From Thalassotalea sediminis (GTDB lineage: Bacteria; Pseudomonadota; Gammaproteobacteria; Enterobacterales; Alteromonadaceae), in NCBI RefSeq assembly GCF_030295915.1, contig NZ_AP027361.1:2418001-2482000 (forward strand): a stretch of 64,000 bases of DNA, read 5' to 3'. Below, one piece after another: positions 17,727 to 28,066 of this stretch. The translations under genes were made by a program, and so were the position numbers. The stretch's first letter is position 1, and each line of letters starts with the position of its first letter. The notes beneath the pieces are model-generated. The model was not told the DNA's origin. It searched no databases and saw only the letters and a list, made by a program, of their open reading frames with translations.

Positions 17727-17763
17727 CTGGCTTAACGGCATTATGGTTACCCCGTTAAGCCAG
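17727..17763. terminator. Terminator between converging genes
   Basis: CTGGCTTAACGG (17727-17738) and CCGTTAAGCCAG (17752-17763) form a perfect 12-bp stem with a 13-base loop, extendable by flanking bases. It lies between the choice-of-anchor H gene and the RND pump gene. Confidence 0.7.
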
Positions 17764-17783
17764 TATCACTTCAATGAGAAACA

Positions 17784-20700
17784 TTAATCTTTTAGCGGTT
17801 TTTCTTTTGCCTGTTGCTCAAGCTTATGCTGCAAGAACTCTGGTGATTGGGTGTTTTTAGCCAAGGCATAGTAAGCAGCAGGAATAATAAACAAGGTTAA
17901 TAACGTTGCAACAATAACACCAGTAAACACTACAACCCCTATTACCATACGACTTTCAGCACCAGGACCTGAAGCTAATACTAGCGGTACGGCACTCATC
18001 ACGGTTGTTAATGATGTCATAATAATCGGCCTTAAACGTTGAGCGGCAGCCTGCACAATAGCTTCACTAAACTCAACGCCTTTATCGCGCAATTGATTGG
18101 TGAATTCGACAATCAAAATACCATTTTTGGCACTTAATCCGATTAACATGACAATGCCTATTTGGCTGTATATATTCAGTGTTAACCCTGTTGACCACAA
18201 ACCAAACAACGCACCAACTAACCCTAAAGGCACCGTTAACATAATAACAAAGGGATGCACGAAACTTTCAAATTGTGCTGCTAACACCAAGAATGTCACG
18301 GTCAACGCGAGTATAAAGACATAAGTCATCGCTGAAGCACCTTCATAAAACAACTGTGATTCACCTTTGTAATCAACGGCACCGTCTATGTCATTTTCTT
18401 CAGCTGCAACTTGATTTAAAAAGTTAAGTGCTTCTTCTAGCGTATAACCATCAGCTAAATTTGCGCTTAAGGTAATTGAGCGCATTCGGTTATAACGATT
18501 AAGTCGAGAAGCGGTTGCTTCTTCCGTTAACGTGATCAAACTGTCTAATGGTACTAACTCACCACTGCGTGATTTTAAGTAAATATTAGATATATCGGTA
18601 GGATTTGAAAAATCTTTCTTCGTGCCTTTCAATATCACATCGTACTCTTCACCACGATCAATAAATGTGGTTGCACGACGTTGTCCTAACATTGTTTCTA
18701 ATGTTCTACCAATATCAGAAACGGAAACACCTAGATCGGCTGCTTTATTTTTGTCGATATTGACTAAAAATTGTGGAAAAGTCTCTTTGTAATCATGGTC
18801 AATGCGCACAAGACCAGGGTTTGTTTCTGCACGTTTAATGATTCGATCACGCCAATCTGCAAGTTGCGCATAATCATTACCTTGCAATACAAACTCTATA
18901 GGTCGAGATGAGCCTCCCCCCCCAATGCCTCGACGCATAATTGCAAACGCGCGTACATCAGTAACCTCTCGCATTTTACCACTGATTTCATCCATAACGT
19001 CCCAAGTTGAACGCTTTCTTTCGTCCCAGTCAGCCATGCCAACAATGGCAACACCACCTCTACCGCCCCAACCTGGCACTCGAATAAGTACACGACTTAG
19101 CTCGCCAGATTGAGAATAAGGCAATAATCGTTCTTCAATTTTCGCCATATTTGCAGCATTATTTTCATAACTTGCCCCTTGTGGGCCATTCATCATTAAA
19201 AAGAAGGTGCCACGATCTTCTTTTGGTGTGAGCTCCGATGGTACTTGTTGTAACAATGAATAACTCGCAAACCCTGATAATAACAACGTAGCAACTAAGC
19301 TCCATTTACGTAGCATGTTGGAGCGAATTGATGCTTTATAAGCCTGTTCGATCTTCTGAAATCGTTTATCCATCCATTGACTAAATTTACTCTCTTTTTC
19401 AGATGGTTTTAATACTTTAGAACAAAGTGCTGGAGATAATGTAAGTGCAGTGATACTTGAGAAAAACACCGCGGCGCTAACCGCCATTGCAAATTCAGTA
19501 AATAATGCACCAATACGTCCATCCATAAATACCAGTGGTACGAACACTGAAATAAGTACTAATGTCGTTGCTATAATCGCAAATCCCACTTCACGCGCAC
19601 CTCGATAAGCCGCTAATAATGGTTGTTCACCTAACTCTATGCGACGATGAATATTTTCGAGCATAACAATGGCATCATCGACCACAAGCCCTATCGCCAA
19701 AACTAAAGCGAGTAGCGTTAGCAAATTAATCGAATAATCCATGGCGAGCAAGAACATAAAACTGCCCACTAATGCCACAGGCACAGTTACAGCAGGAATT
19801 AACGTAGCACGAATATTGCCTAGGAACAGGTAAATAACGAGTACAACTAAAGTCATGGAAATAGCAAGGGTACGATAAACTTCATCAATAGACTCCTTGA
19901 TGAAGATAGAAGAGTCATAACTGTCTTCTATGGTTGTGCCTTCTGGTAAGTTTCGCTTAATCTTTTCTAATTCAAGACGTGCATTTTCTACCACGGTTAA
20001 CGTATTGGCCTTTGCCTGTTTTACGATACCAAGGCCAATCATGTCTCGACCATTACCTCGAAACAAACTTTCATCGTCAGCCGCTTCTAGATGTACATCG
20101 GCTACTTCGCCTAATCGCACTAAATAGCCATCTTCACCACGTTTAATCACTAAATTTCTAAAATCAGTTTGATCTTTATAACTACGCGCTGTGCGCACAG
20201 TAAAATCACGGTCAACCGATTCTATTTCACCCGCAGGCAATTCAACATTTTCTGTTCTCAGTGTATTTTCAATATCTTGGCTGGTGATCCCCCTGGCGGC
20301 CATAGCTTTACGATTTAACCATACTTTCATGGCATATTTTCGTTCACCACCAACACGAACATTTGAAACACCATCAACAACAGCTAATCTATCGACAATA
20401 AAGCGCTGAGCGTAATCTGACAGTTGCAATGAATCCATTGTCGTACTATTTAACACAAACCAAGCGATCGGACTTTCGTCACTATTAGATTTAGATACTT
20501 CGGGTGGCCTAACTTGCTCAGGTAAACTATCGAGAGCTCTTGCGACACGCTCGCGAACATCATTTGATGCCGCATCAATATCTCTACTGATATTAAACTC
20601 AATGGTAATGTTTGAACGACCATTGCGGCTCGATGAATTAATGCTTTTAATGCCTTCAATACCCGAAATACGATTCTCTAGTACTTGGGTTATTTTGGTT

Positions 20701-20879
20701 TCAATAATCTCTGCGCTTGCGCCAGTATAACTTGTACTTACGCTGACAATAGGAGATTCGATATCTGGATATTCACGCAACGGCAACATGGTAAATGCAA
20801 CAATACCAAACGTAAGCAAAAGCAGGTTTATAACAATGGCAAAAACCGGACGTTTTACACTAGTATCTGTAATTTTCAC
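17784..20879 (-). CDS. RND efflux transporter, inner-membrane permease (HAE1 family)
   Basis: This 1031-residue, 12-helix permease has the two large periplasmic loops of AcrB/MexB-type proton-driven exporters. The proton-relay residues are visible as D401 and D402 in VVDDAIVMLENIHRR and K918 in LSAKNGILIVEF. The N-terminus (SVKRPVFAIVINLLL) and the PLREYPDIE segment are family hallmarks. It lies 8 bp after the adaptor gene on the same strand. No outer-membrane channel gene is present nearby, so a shared TolC-like protein is expected. No dedicated repressor gene adjoins. Substrates cannot be deduced. Confidence 0.95.
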   Translation of the reverse strand: MKITDTSVKRPVFAIVINLLLLTFGIVAFTMLPLREYPDIESPIVSVSTSYTGASAEIIETKITQVLENRISGIEGIKSINSSSRNGRSNITIEFNISRDIDAASNDVRERVARALDSLPEQVRPPEVSKSNSDESPIAWFVLNSTTMDSLQLSDYAQRFIVDRLAVVDGVSNVRVGGERKYAMKVWLNRKAMAARGITSQDIENTLRTENVELPAGEIESVDRDFTVRTARSYKDQTDFRNLVIKRGEDGYLVRLGEVADVHLEAADDESLFRGNGRDMIGLGIVKQAKANTLTVVENARLELEKIKRNLPEGTTIEDSYDSSIFIKESIDEVYRTLAISMTLVVLVIYLFLGNIRATLIPAVTVPVALVGSFMFLLAMDYSINLLTLLALVLAIGLVVDDAIVMLENIHRRIELGEQPLLAAYRGAREVGFAIIATTLVLISVFVPLVFMDGRIGALFTEFAMAVSAAVFFSSITALTLSPALCSKVLKPSEKESKFSQWMDKRFQKIEQAYKASIRSNMLRKWSLVATLLLSGFASYSLLQQVPSELTPKEDRGTFFLMMNGPQGASYENNAANMAKIEERLLPYSQSGELSRVLIRVPGWGGRGGVAIVGMADWDERKRSTWDVMDEISGKMREVTDVRAFAIMRRGIGGGGSSRPIEFVLQGNDYAQLADWRDRIIKRAETNPGLVRIDHDYKETFPQFLVNIDKNKAADLGVSVSDIGRTLETMLGQRRATTFIDRGEEYDVILKGTKKDFSNPTDISNIYLKSRSGELVPLDSLITLTEEATASRLNRYNRMRSITLSANLADGYTLEEALNFLNQVAAEENDIDGAVDYKGESQLFYEGASAMTYVFILALTVTFLVLAAQFESFVHPFVIMLTVPLGLVGALFGLWSTGLTLNIYSQIGIVMLIGLSAKNGILIVEFTNQLRDKGVEFSEAIVQAAAQRLRPIIMTSLTTVMSAVPLVLASGPGAESRMVIGVVVFTGVIVATLLTLFIIPAAYYALAKNTQSPEFLQHKLEQQAKEKPLKD

Positions 20880-20887
20880 GACTTAAA

Positions 20888-21955
20888 TTACCCCTTGATA
20901 CTAACTTTGCTGCCAGAACGTATTTTTATCAGTCCTTCGGTCACTATTTGTTGGCCATCACTTAGGCCTTTATCAATTGCAACCCAGCCGTCATGTCGAC
21001 CTACTACGTGCACTTGAACGCGATTTGCTACACCTTTTTCAATTGCAAAAACATAATGTTGATCTTTTAACGGAATAACCGCTTTTTCAGGTATCATAAT
21101 TGCTTGTTCAGAGCTCAATTGTAATGCGGTATCTAATAACATTCCTGGGCGTAAAAGCCCTTGTTTATTCTCAAAGCTAGCGGTAACTTCAATACTGCGA
21201 GTAACCGCATCTATACGAGAACTAATATGCGTTACCTCGCCCGAAAATATATGGTTTGGATAAGCATCATTCTTTGTAGTAACCGTCATACCAACTGTTA
21301 ACTGTGCAAGATATTTTTCAGGGACTTTAAAGTCTACTTTAATAATACTGATGTCATCTAGCGTGGTAATGTTTGTAGAAGTATTAACAAAGCTACCAAT
21401 CGAAATCTCGCGTTTTCCTAATAACCCAGAAAACGGTGCAGTTACCGTCATTTCAGCAAGTTTTGTTTTAGCACTTTCTAATTGTGCCTGTGTAGCATCT
21501 ACTTTTGAGAGCTGTTCCTCGAGCATAGATTTAGCCGTAGCTTGTGAACGTGCCAGCTCTTTCAATCGATTTAATTGTCGCTGCTCTTCACGTAAATTAA
21601 TCGATAACTCTTTCACAGCAAACTTTTCTTCCTGCGATTGCAGTTGCACTAACTTTTGACCTTTCTTTACTAATTGGCCATCTTCAAAAAATATATCGGT
21701 AATATAATCACTTTGTGCACTTTTTACGTAGATAGCTTGATTAGCACGGGCACTGCCAATCGCCTCAATTAATACGGCATTTTCTTGCAATGTTGCAATG
21801 TGTGCCTCGACCTGAGTAGCATGTCCTGCCATATCATTTTTTTCGCCTTGGCTAACAGGCAAATACAAATAAATACAAAGACCAGCTAATACGGTAATAA
21901 TAAAGGGAAATAAAGCTTTACCTGATTGCGTAGAATACATCTCGTTTACACTCAA
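20888..21955 (-). CDS. RND efflux periplasmic adaptor (membrane fusion protein)
   Basis: This 355-residue protein has an N-terminal membrane anchor (about 14-34). A lipoyl/barrel-sandwich half precedes a helical hairpin (about 95-165) with QLVQLQSQEEKF and TAPFSGLLGKREISIG. Beta-barrel and membrane-proximal domains complete it. It bridges the permease encoded immediately downstream to a TolC-type channel. It is the first gene of the two-gene operon and is divergent from a small membrane protein gene, with a 246-bp intergenic region between. Confidence 0.93.
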   Translation of the reverse strand: MSVNEMYSTQSGKALFPFIITVLAGLCIYLYLPVSQGEKNDMAGHATQVEAHIATLQENAVLIEAIGSARANQAIYVKSAQSDYITDIFFEDGQLVKKGQKLVQLQSQEEKFAVKELSINLREEQRQLNRLKELARSQATAKSMLEEQLSKVDATQAQLESAKTKLAEMTVTAPFSGLLGKREISIGSFVNTSTNITTLDDISIIKVDFKVPEKYLAQLTVGMTVTTKNDAYPNHIFSGEVTHISSRIDAVTRSIEVTASFENKQGLLRPGMLLDTALQLSSEQAIMIPEKAVIPLKDQHYVFAIEKGVANRVQVHVVGRHDGWVAIDKGLSDGQQIVTEGLIKIRSGSKVSIKG

Positions 21956-22201
21956 AATTTACTTGAATATAGTATACAAAAGAATCGCCATAAACGGCGG
22001 TCACATATCTCAGATACTTGTACATTTATCTTAAAAACACCTTTAAACACGGCAATTTATATAACAACTCTTCAACTAACTAGCCGATATGGTCGGCCTA
22101 TTAAGCTTAATTTGTATTTCGGTGTTACCTACAGCAATTTAAATTACCCGTTAAACGCGGTAAACTGAATGTAAAAGGTGTGTTCAATAAAGGGATTTTC
22201 A

Positions 22202-22744
22202 ATGCTTAAGCCTTACATAAAAAACATTATTAGCTTTTATCGTGCTCAACCAAAAGCACCAAACTTTTTACTCGTTTACGCACTTATTTGGTTAGCCTTG
22301 CATAATCAATTTTTTGTCACATTCATTTCGGCTTCAGGCGGCGTAAATAACAAACTGAATGCTGCTATTGCTAGCATTGAACATCAATATCTACTCTCGC
22401 TTTTATTAACTGTCCTATTCTTTGCTTTACGATTGTCATATTTGTATTTTGTAGGCAAAGCGAATGAAATTGCCGACGAAGGCGAACCTATAGAAGACAA
22501 GCTTGGTCGTGATCAGGTATTTACAGAGAACAAAGACGTAATGCGTTTACTTACGCTGCTCGATGAAACCAAAGCGAAGCTCGCGATCGCGAACAAAAAA
22601 GAAACTGAATTAATGGAAGATAAATTAGCCGCAATTCAAAAGTCACGAGTATTACAATCAGAGCTTGATGAAGTAAAAGCAGACCTAGCCATAATGACCC
22701 AACAGTACTTAACACTTAAAGAAAAGTTGACCAGAAGCGCATAA
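22202..22744 (+). CDS. Membrane protein with two helices and cytoplasmic coiled coil, unknown function
   Basis: This 180-residue protein has two hydrophobic helices (about 22-44 and 66-86). A charged region follows, and a long predicted coiled coil (about 110-178) contains LTLLDETKAKLAIANKKETELMED. ATG at 22202 follows AAGGGA at a proper distance; the frame extends eight codons to a GTG with no such site. I do not recognise a family. It is divergent from the efflux operon and converges on the cyanophycinase gene. Confidence 0.7.
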   Translation: MLKPYIKNIISFYRAQPKAPNFLLVYALIWLALHNQFFVTFISASGGVNNKLNAAIASIEHQYLLSLLLTVLFFALRLSYLYFVGKANEIADEGEPIEDKLGRDQVFTENKDVMRLLTLLDETKAKLAIANKKETELMEDKLAAIQKSRVLQSELDEVKADLAIMTQQYLTLKEKLTRSA

Positions 22745-22923
22745 ATAAAGCTTTATAAAAAGCTAACCATTATAAAAATATTCTTGAGCAATTACTCTTT
22801 AAGACTGCCACGCATTATCAGCCTCCTATCTAAATTCATCGCAAAATTTGTTAGTTAAGGGTCGGCTGCCCGTATTTTCCTATATTTTTAAGTAAATCAG
22901 ACAGCCGATAACGTTTAACCACG

Positions 22924-22946
22924 AATTGCTATACGTTCTAGCAATT
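22924..22946. terminator. Hairpin at the 3' end of the cyanophycinase-like gene
   Basis: AATTGCTA (22924-22931) pairs perfectly with TAGCAATT (22939-22946) around a 7-base loop. A second, wider pair, TCGGCTG (22862-22868) with CAGCCGA (22912-22918), lies next to it. Both sit between converging genes. Confidence 0.55.
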
Positions 22947-22950
22947 TAAG

Positions 22951-24702
22951 TTAATCATGCACTATTTCGACACTAACTTGAGCATTTTTGTAGCTACAAT
23001 AACTACGTTCAATCGTATTATTTTTAAATATACCGGTAACACTTTCCCACGCACGCGTTTTATTGATTAAGATACGTAACTCATTACCTTGCCAATGGCT
23101 TGTATAGATTTGCTCATGTTCGCTACTTAAACACAAGTTATTCATTGCTCGAAGGTACCTTTGCCCAGAAAAAATATCATCTTTTTCACTGAGCAAAGCA
23201 TTTGTATTATTTGATGGAACCTTCCAATTGGCAAATAAAATAGACAACTTATTTTTGCTTAATACAAGCGAATCTTCTCGTGTTGGATAATGTGTTATTA
23301 ACTTTGATGGTTTTGTTAAAGAGGGTTTCTCAACAATAAAAACACCGCCTTGACCAACAACTTTCATTTCAATATTTTCATTACTCTGCCAACTAACGGC
23401 AAGTGCTGTCGCTTCATCAACGCCAAAAGCAAAGCTAACGTCAGTTTGTTCAACTACCTTCAATAAACGACCTTGTCTACCACGTTCAGAAAAATGTGTG
23501 TCCATAATTCCCCATGGGAACAAACCTAAACCACCTTGCGTGTTATAGGTTAAGTCACCATTTAGCAAATCAACGGCACATTTATTTGCCTTTTGACAGC
23601 CAGCATTGGGCAATATGTCAGCTTTTGCTCCACGAACAAGCGCGACCTCACTTCTGCCGTTAGTGATCATTGGCGTCTGGTTTTGGTTAAATTTACCTCC
23701 CGACATAACCGCAGTGCCCGCACTAGTCCCGCCCACCAACAAGGTGTTTTTTTCCATCCGTTGTCTTATCAATGTTAACAGTTTGTTATCATAATTATCT
23801 TTGTTTTTGAATGCTTTAGCGGTTAGTGACTGATCGCCACCATTGATAAACAAACCGTCAGCTTTTTTTATTAAATTTAGAAAAAGTTCAGGCTGCTGAC
23901 AGAATGTCTGTTGCGAGAGGAAACGATCAGGATAGACGAATTTCCGCTTAATAGTTTTAAGCACGCGTGCTTGATATTTCTCTATCATGGCACATGCTTG
24001 CGCAGAGTGTCCTTGTTCCTGCCATAGGGTATTCAATGCCGCGTCAATAGGTAGCCAAGTAACTTCAGCACCTGTTGCTTTAAATACTTCTACATAAAAA
24101 TCAGCCGCTTCGTAAGGATCACGAGCCGATGCTGTTACCACTAATATGTGAGGAGGTTTATCTTGCGCGTTTTTTAATGCTGCTAACTGTGAAAAAGTAG
24201 TAAACACTTCACGTGAAAAAGGGTTTTTATTGTGTTTTAACCCTACTTTTTCCGTAACCCTGTAACCATTTTTATTTACCTGCATGATTTCAAGGGCATC
24301 AAGCATCAAGTAAAATTCTCTATCTGCTAGTTGGTTAACTAATGTTCGGCCCCCTTGTTGCAGCCATAATTTTCGTAATGTCGCTTTCGTTAATACCTCA
24401 CTATTCAATCGCGCCATTTTTAGTAGTAATCGCTTTAAAGCGGCTCTTTGTTCAACTAAATGATCCCTAGGCCAATGACGAAATAGTAGCGCAATATTAT
24501 CCTCATTCAACTGAAATAAGGATTGAGTTTTTACGTCATCAGCAAATAAGTCATCACGTTGACATTGCGTTTTAGACATGGAAGAACAGGTTTTTAGCCC
24601 ACCTCCAACTAAAAAAAGCTTAGTATATTCATCAAAGCTTTTGGCATAACTTGGTAACAAGATTAAACACATTAGCGTCAATATTAACGATTTTAGCAGC
24701 AT
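22951..24702 (-). CDS. Secreted cyanophycinase-like serine peptidase (S51 family), extended N-terminus
   Basis: This 583-residue protein has a signal peptide (about 1-20). The cyanophycinase core lies between about 175 and 450: the glutamine-amidotransferase-like ILVVTASARDP, FINGGDQ, the nucleophile S327 in GGTSAGTAVMSGG, and MDTHFSERGRQGRL. The last of these is highly characteristic of cyanophycinases. The enzyme cuts cyanophycin, a poly-aspartate chain with arginine side groups, into beta-Asp-Arg dipeptides. The core is flanked by about 150 extra N-terminal residues and a C-terminal beta-rich region, so it is clearly longer than intracellular CphB (about 270-300 residues). Export fits digestion of external polymer. 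The gene is divergent from a TonB-dependent receptor, transporter and isoaspartyl dipeptidase set. Confidence 0.85.
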   Translation of the reverse strand: MLLKSLILTLMCLILLPSYAKSFDEYTKLFLVGGGLKTCSSMSKTQCQRDDLFADDVKTQSLFQLNEDNIALLFRHWPRDHLVEQRAALKRLLLKMARLNSEVLTKATLRKLWLQQGGRTLVNQLADREFYLMLDALEIMQVNKNGYRVTEKVGLKHNKNPFSREVFTTFSQLAALKNAQDKPPHILVVTASARDPYEAADFYVEVFKATGAEVTWLPIDAALNTLWQEQGHSAQACAMIEKYQARVLKTIKRKFVYPDRFLSQQTFCQQPELFLNLIKKADGLFINGGDQSLTAKAFKNKDNYDNKLLTLIRQRMEKNTLLVGGTSAGTAVMSGGKFNQNQTPMITNGRSEVALVRGAKADILPNAGCQKANKCAVDLLNGDLTYNTQGGLGLFPWGIMDTHFSERGRQGRLLKVVEQTDVSFAFGVDEATALAVSWQSNENIEMKVVGQGGVFIVEKPSLTKPSKLITHYPTREDSLVLSKNKLSILFANWKVPSNNTNALLSEKDDIFSGQRYLRAMNNLCLSSEHEQIYTSHWQGNELRILINKTRAWESVTGIFKNNTIERSYCSYKNAQVSVEIVHD

Positions 24703-25090
24703 TTTTATTTTCTCCCGAAATATATATTACAATAATTTTTCATCAAGACACTATTGACAAGAAATTGTATCCAGAGTATTCCTAAAAAAGAGAACATAAA
24801 ATCTGCTTGCGCCAACAAGCAACCCATTAAACCTTTATCAGGATTGTCATTGACAACCCATAGTTTGAGATAAGACACTTTTACATGTACAAGAAAGCCT
24901 TCACGCTATCAACATATTCTTATCAAAACTACTACCTTTCGGAGTGGTTTGACGAATAAACCTTGCGGCTTAATTGCTTCGAGGGCTTTGTCATGCTTAG
25001 TCCATTATCTAAAAATAATTAAAATTTAGATCATCCATGCACGTCTAATAACATAAACATGTGCACTTGGATGCCATTAAGGTAGATAAC
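24703..25090. promoter_or_regulatory. Divergent control region of the cyanophycin locus
   Basis: This 388-bp non-coding stretch separates the cyanophycinase-like gene from the TonB-dependent receptor gene. It contains a 13-bp palindrome, TTGTCA-T-TGACAA (24844-24856), that could be an operator. A small hairpin, GCTTG/CAAGC (24805-24820), lies upstream, and AAGG before the receptor start (25079-25082) is the ribosome binding site. No regulator gene adjoins, so a distant regulator is likely. No coding frame of interest was seen. Confidence 0.4.
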
Positions 25091-28009
25091 ATGTCATTAT
25101 TTAAACGAAATTCAATCACACTTGCTCTAGCAAGTCTTTGTTTTACAAGTTCTATATTTGCTCAACAAACTGACGAGCAAACAATCGAGAGAGTTACCGT
25201 TACAGGTAGCCAAATTAAAGGGGTTGATCTTGAGGGCATGCAACCAATGGTTGTACTTTCAAGTGAGGAAATAAAAAACTCTGGTGCTTCAACGATTGCT
25301 GAATTGATGAGCCAAGTTACTCAAACACGTGGTGGCTTAGGTTCATTTACTACATCTGAAAGTGGTGCAACATCAACGTCAACACCAGCTGGTCAGGCTG
25401 CTGCTTCATTAAGAGGCCTTGGGCCAAGTTCAACGTTAACACTGATTAATGGCCGCCGAGTTGCAGCAAGTTCTTTCGCGTCTGGTACACAAAACTTCGT
25501 TGACATAAACAGTATTCCCCTAGCGGCAATTGAAAAAATTGAAGTACTTGCGTCTGGGGCGTCTGCTATTTATGGTGCTGACGCCGTCGCAGGCGTAATT
25601 AATTACATCCTAAAAAAAGATTATCAAGGGACAGAACTAAACCTCTCATACGGTAACAGTTTTGAAGATACCGACGAAGGCAAATATAACCTCAATTTTG
25701 TCTTAGGTACCGAGGCGCTTGGCGGTCAGTTAACCGTTTTTGCTGACTACTTTGATAGAAACAGCTTTAACGCACAAGATCGTAGTTTCACAAAAAAACC
25801 AACTTTAGTCAGTAATTATTCATATCTGCCAAAAGATACGCCAAATATTTATTATTTGTCATCCTACTCAGGCACAGAGGAAATAGGAGCTCCTAACTGT
25901 AAAACAGCATTTGTAACCACTGAGTACGACGAAGAAATTTGTGCTTATTATCACAATGAAGATGATGAACTAATTAGCGAACTAGAGAGCGCATCAACCG
26001 GTTTTATATTTAGTCGTGAATTTGGTGATACGGTATGGAATACCGACTTTTTCTACAGTCGAACAAAATCCATTGCAGTGTCTTCACCTGCCCCGATTAA
26101 TCGCATAGACGATACAGAAGGGCCATTCGTTCCTGTATCAACACTTGATATCTTTGATAACGAAACCAAAGATACATTGCTTTATGATATGTGGATTGAG
26201 GATTATCAAACACAGACTGGACGTTGGGTTGACGAAGGCTTTATGTTTGATGCTCGATTTTCGAATCCTCGAACTATAGCAGTAGAAACCAACGCCTTCC
26301 GTTTAGTTTCAGGCTTATCTGGAGTTTATCATGATTGGGACTGGGAAACGGCCATCACACTGTCAAAATCAGAATCTGAACAAGAAGCGATAGCTGGTAT
26401 TTATAATCGATACAAGTATCATGCTGCAATTAATGGCGAACTCTGTAGTGACGGTAAAATAGCAACCTATACTGACGCTACTTTAAGCTGTACAGATGGA
26501 AGCTTACTTAATAGTTACAACCCATTTTTAGCAGGCGATAGCGCCAACGATGCTTTACTTGCCAAAACTCAAGAAATACCAACGCGAAATGGTGAAAGCA
26601 CCGTTTACGCTTGGGATGCACGTATATCGGGGCAACTGTTTGAGTTTGGCGAGCAAGTTGTTAGCGCTGCATTTGGCGCTGAAGTCCGCAAAGAAGAAAT
26701 TACCGATACTCCCTCAGTAAATTCGCGTGCTCAGGCTGAAAATGATTACCTTGTAGATGTGTTTGGATTTGGTTCTAGTTTATCAGCAGCGAACCGCCAA
26801 CAGTTTGGTTTGTTTGCTGAACTTTATATACCTTTGACCGATCAATTAGAGTTTCAAGTTGCTGGTCGCTATGATGATTATGACGATTTTGGTGATACTT
26901 TTAACCCTAAAATAGGTTTTAGTTATCGACCAATTGATGAACTTATATTACGTGGTTCTTGGTCTACTTCATTTAGAGCGCCATCACTGACTCAGGCTGG
27001 CGTTAAGTTACGTACGACTACCGCAACCTATGATTGTGGAGCAAACCAAGCTGTTGCAAATTTATACTGTGAAGGATTTGGCGATGAACGCAGCCCTAAC
27101 GTATTAGAGTTAGGCAATAGATCCTTATTAGCAGAGGAATCTGAATCTGTTAGCGTAGGTTTTGCATATAGCCCAACTATCGATACGACCTTAACCGTTG
27201 ATTATTGGCAGTTTAAACACGAAGACTTAATTGATACCGATATGACAGCAACATTAAATGCTGCAATCTCAGACCATTCACTACGCCATTGTGGCATTGT
27301 ACCTGATGGTGAGACGGGTATTTCATATGAAGAAGACTTATGTTTAGTGACAGACAACAATGGATTAACAGTTGAAGACCCAGGTGCTAACCTCTCGGAA
27401 ATTCTTGACGCTTGGGTCATTTTTGACGTACCTCGGTATGCCGAATTACCGTTATATCGTGATCACGTAATTCAGTTACAAAACACAGGTAAGCAAACAG
27501 TTGCTGGTATTGATTTAGGTTTTGAGCACATAATAAACGTGAATATGGGGCGATTATCAATTGCGTTAGATGCGACGCATTACATGAAATTTGATCGCAA
27601 TAAACCAGGCTCAGATAAAATTGAAGAACTGATCGGTACATGGCGTTATCCTGAGAATATTGCTAATCTTCGTATCAACTGGTCACAAGATAACTTTTAT
27701 GCCAGCTTAACCGCACAATATACCGCCAGCTACGCTGATGATATTGAAGGGTTGCGTGGTCGAAATTTAGATGAGTTAGATGCCTTAAGTAAACTTGACA
27801 GCAACGGTCAACGAGACGTTAATGCTTGGACAACCGTTAGAGCAAACATTGGTTACGATTTCGACAATATGAACGTAAATCTCACTGTAAATAATTTATT
27901 CGATAAAGCGCCTCCTGTTGCTTATGGCTCAAGCCGAGGTTTTGATTCTATAAATCACAACGCCTTAGGTGCGAACTATAAATTATCATTTACTTACTTT
28001 TTTAACTAA
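25091..28009 (+). CDS. TonB-dependent outer-membrane receptor
   Basis: This 972-residue protein has a signal peptide (about 1-25), a probable TonB box region (ERVTVTGS), a plug domain (about 45-180) and a C-terminal 22-strand barrel. The plug contains LRGLGPSSTLTLINGRRVA and IPLAAIEKIEVLASGASAIYGADAVAGVINYI, and the protein ends in an aromatic residue pattern (LSFTYFFN). The plug resembles the receptor group used by marine Alteromonadales for peptides and other oligomers. I start it at ATG 25091, which has AAGG eight bases upstream; the frame extends to a GTG ten codons earlier. The context suggests import of cyanophycin fragments or beta-Asp-Arg across the outer membrane. The substrate is inferred, not read from the sequence. 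Confidence 0.92.
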   Translation: MSLFKRNSITLALASLCFTSSIFAQQTDEQTIERVTVTGSQIKGVDLEGMQPMVVLSSEEIKNSGASTIAELMSQVTQTRGGLGSFTTSESGATSTSTPAGQAAASLRGLGPSSTLTLINGRRVAASSFASGTQNFVDINSIPLAAIEKIEVLASGASAIYGADAVAGVINYILKKDYQGTELNLSYGNSFEDTDEGKYNLNFVLGTEALGGQLTVFADYFDRNSFNAQDRSFTKKPTLVSNYSYLPKDTPNIYYLSSYSGTEEIGAPNCKTAFVTTEYDEEICAYYHNEDDELISELESASTGFIFSREFGDTVWNTDFFYSRTKSIAVSSPAPINRIDDTEGPFVPVSTLDIFDNETKDTLLYDMWIEDYQTQTGRWVDEGFMFDARFSNPRTIAVETNAFRLVSGLSGVYHDWDWETAITLSKSESEQEAIAGIYNRYKYHAAINGELCSDGKIATYTDATLSCTDGSLLNSYNPFLAGDSANDALLAKTQEIPTRNGESTVYAWDARISGQLFEFGEQVVSAAFGAEVRKEEITDTPSVNSRAQAENDYLVDVFGFGSSLSAANRQQFGLFAELYIPLTDQLEFQVAGRYDDYDDFGDTFNPKIGFSYRPIDELILRGSWSTSFRAPSLTQAGVKLRTTTATYDCGANQAVANLYCEGFGDERSPNVLELGNRSLLAEESESVSVGFAYSPTIDTTLTVDYWQFKHEDLIDTDMTATLNAAISDHSLRHCGIVPDGETGISYEEDLCLVTDNNGLTVEDPGANLSEILDAWVIFDVPRYAELPLYRDHVIQLQNTGKQTVAGIDLGFEHIINVNMGRLSIALDATHYMKFDRNKPGSDKIEELIGTWRYPENIANLRINWSQDNFYASLTAQYTASYADDIEGLRGRNLDELDALSKLDSNGQRDVNAWTTVRANIGYDFDNMNVNLTVNNLFDKAPPVAYGSSRGFDSINHNALGANYKLSFTYFFN

Positions 28010-28023
28010 GCGATGCTGAAACC

Positions 28024-28066
28024 GGGTTAGGTTTAATTAACTTATGCTTAACCCTTTTTATTTTTT
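28024..28066 (+). terminator. Terminator after the TonB-dependent receptor gene
   Basis: GGGTTA (28024-28029) pairs with TAACCC (28049-28054), followed by a T-rich tail (28055-28066). The stem is short, so some read-through into the transporter gene is likely. Confidence 0.55.
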
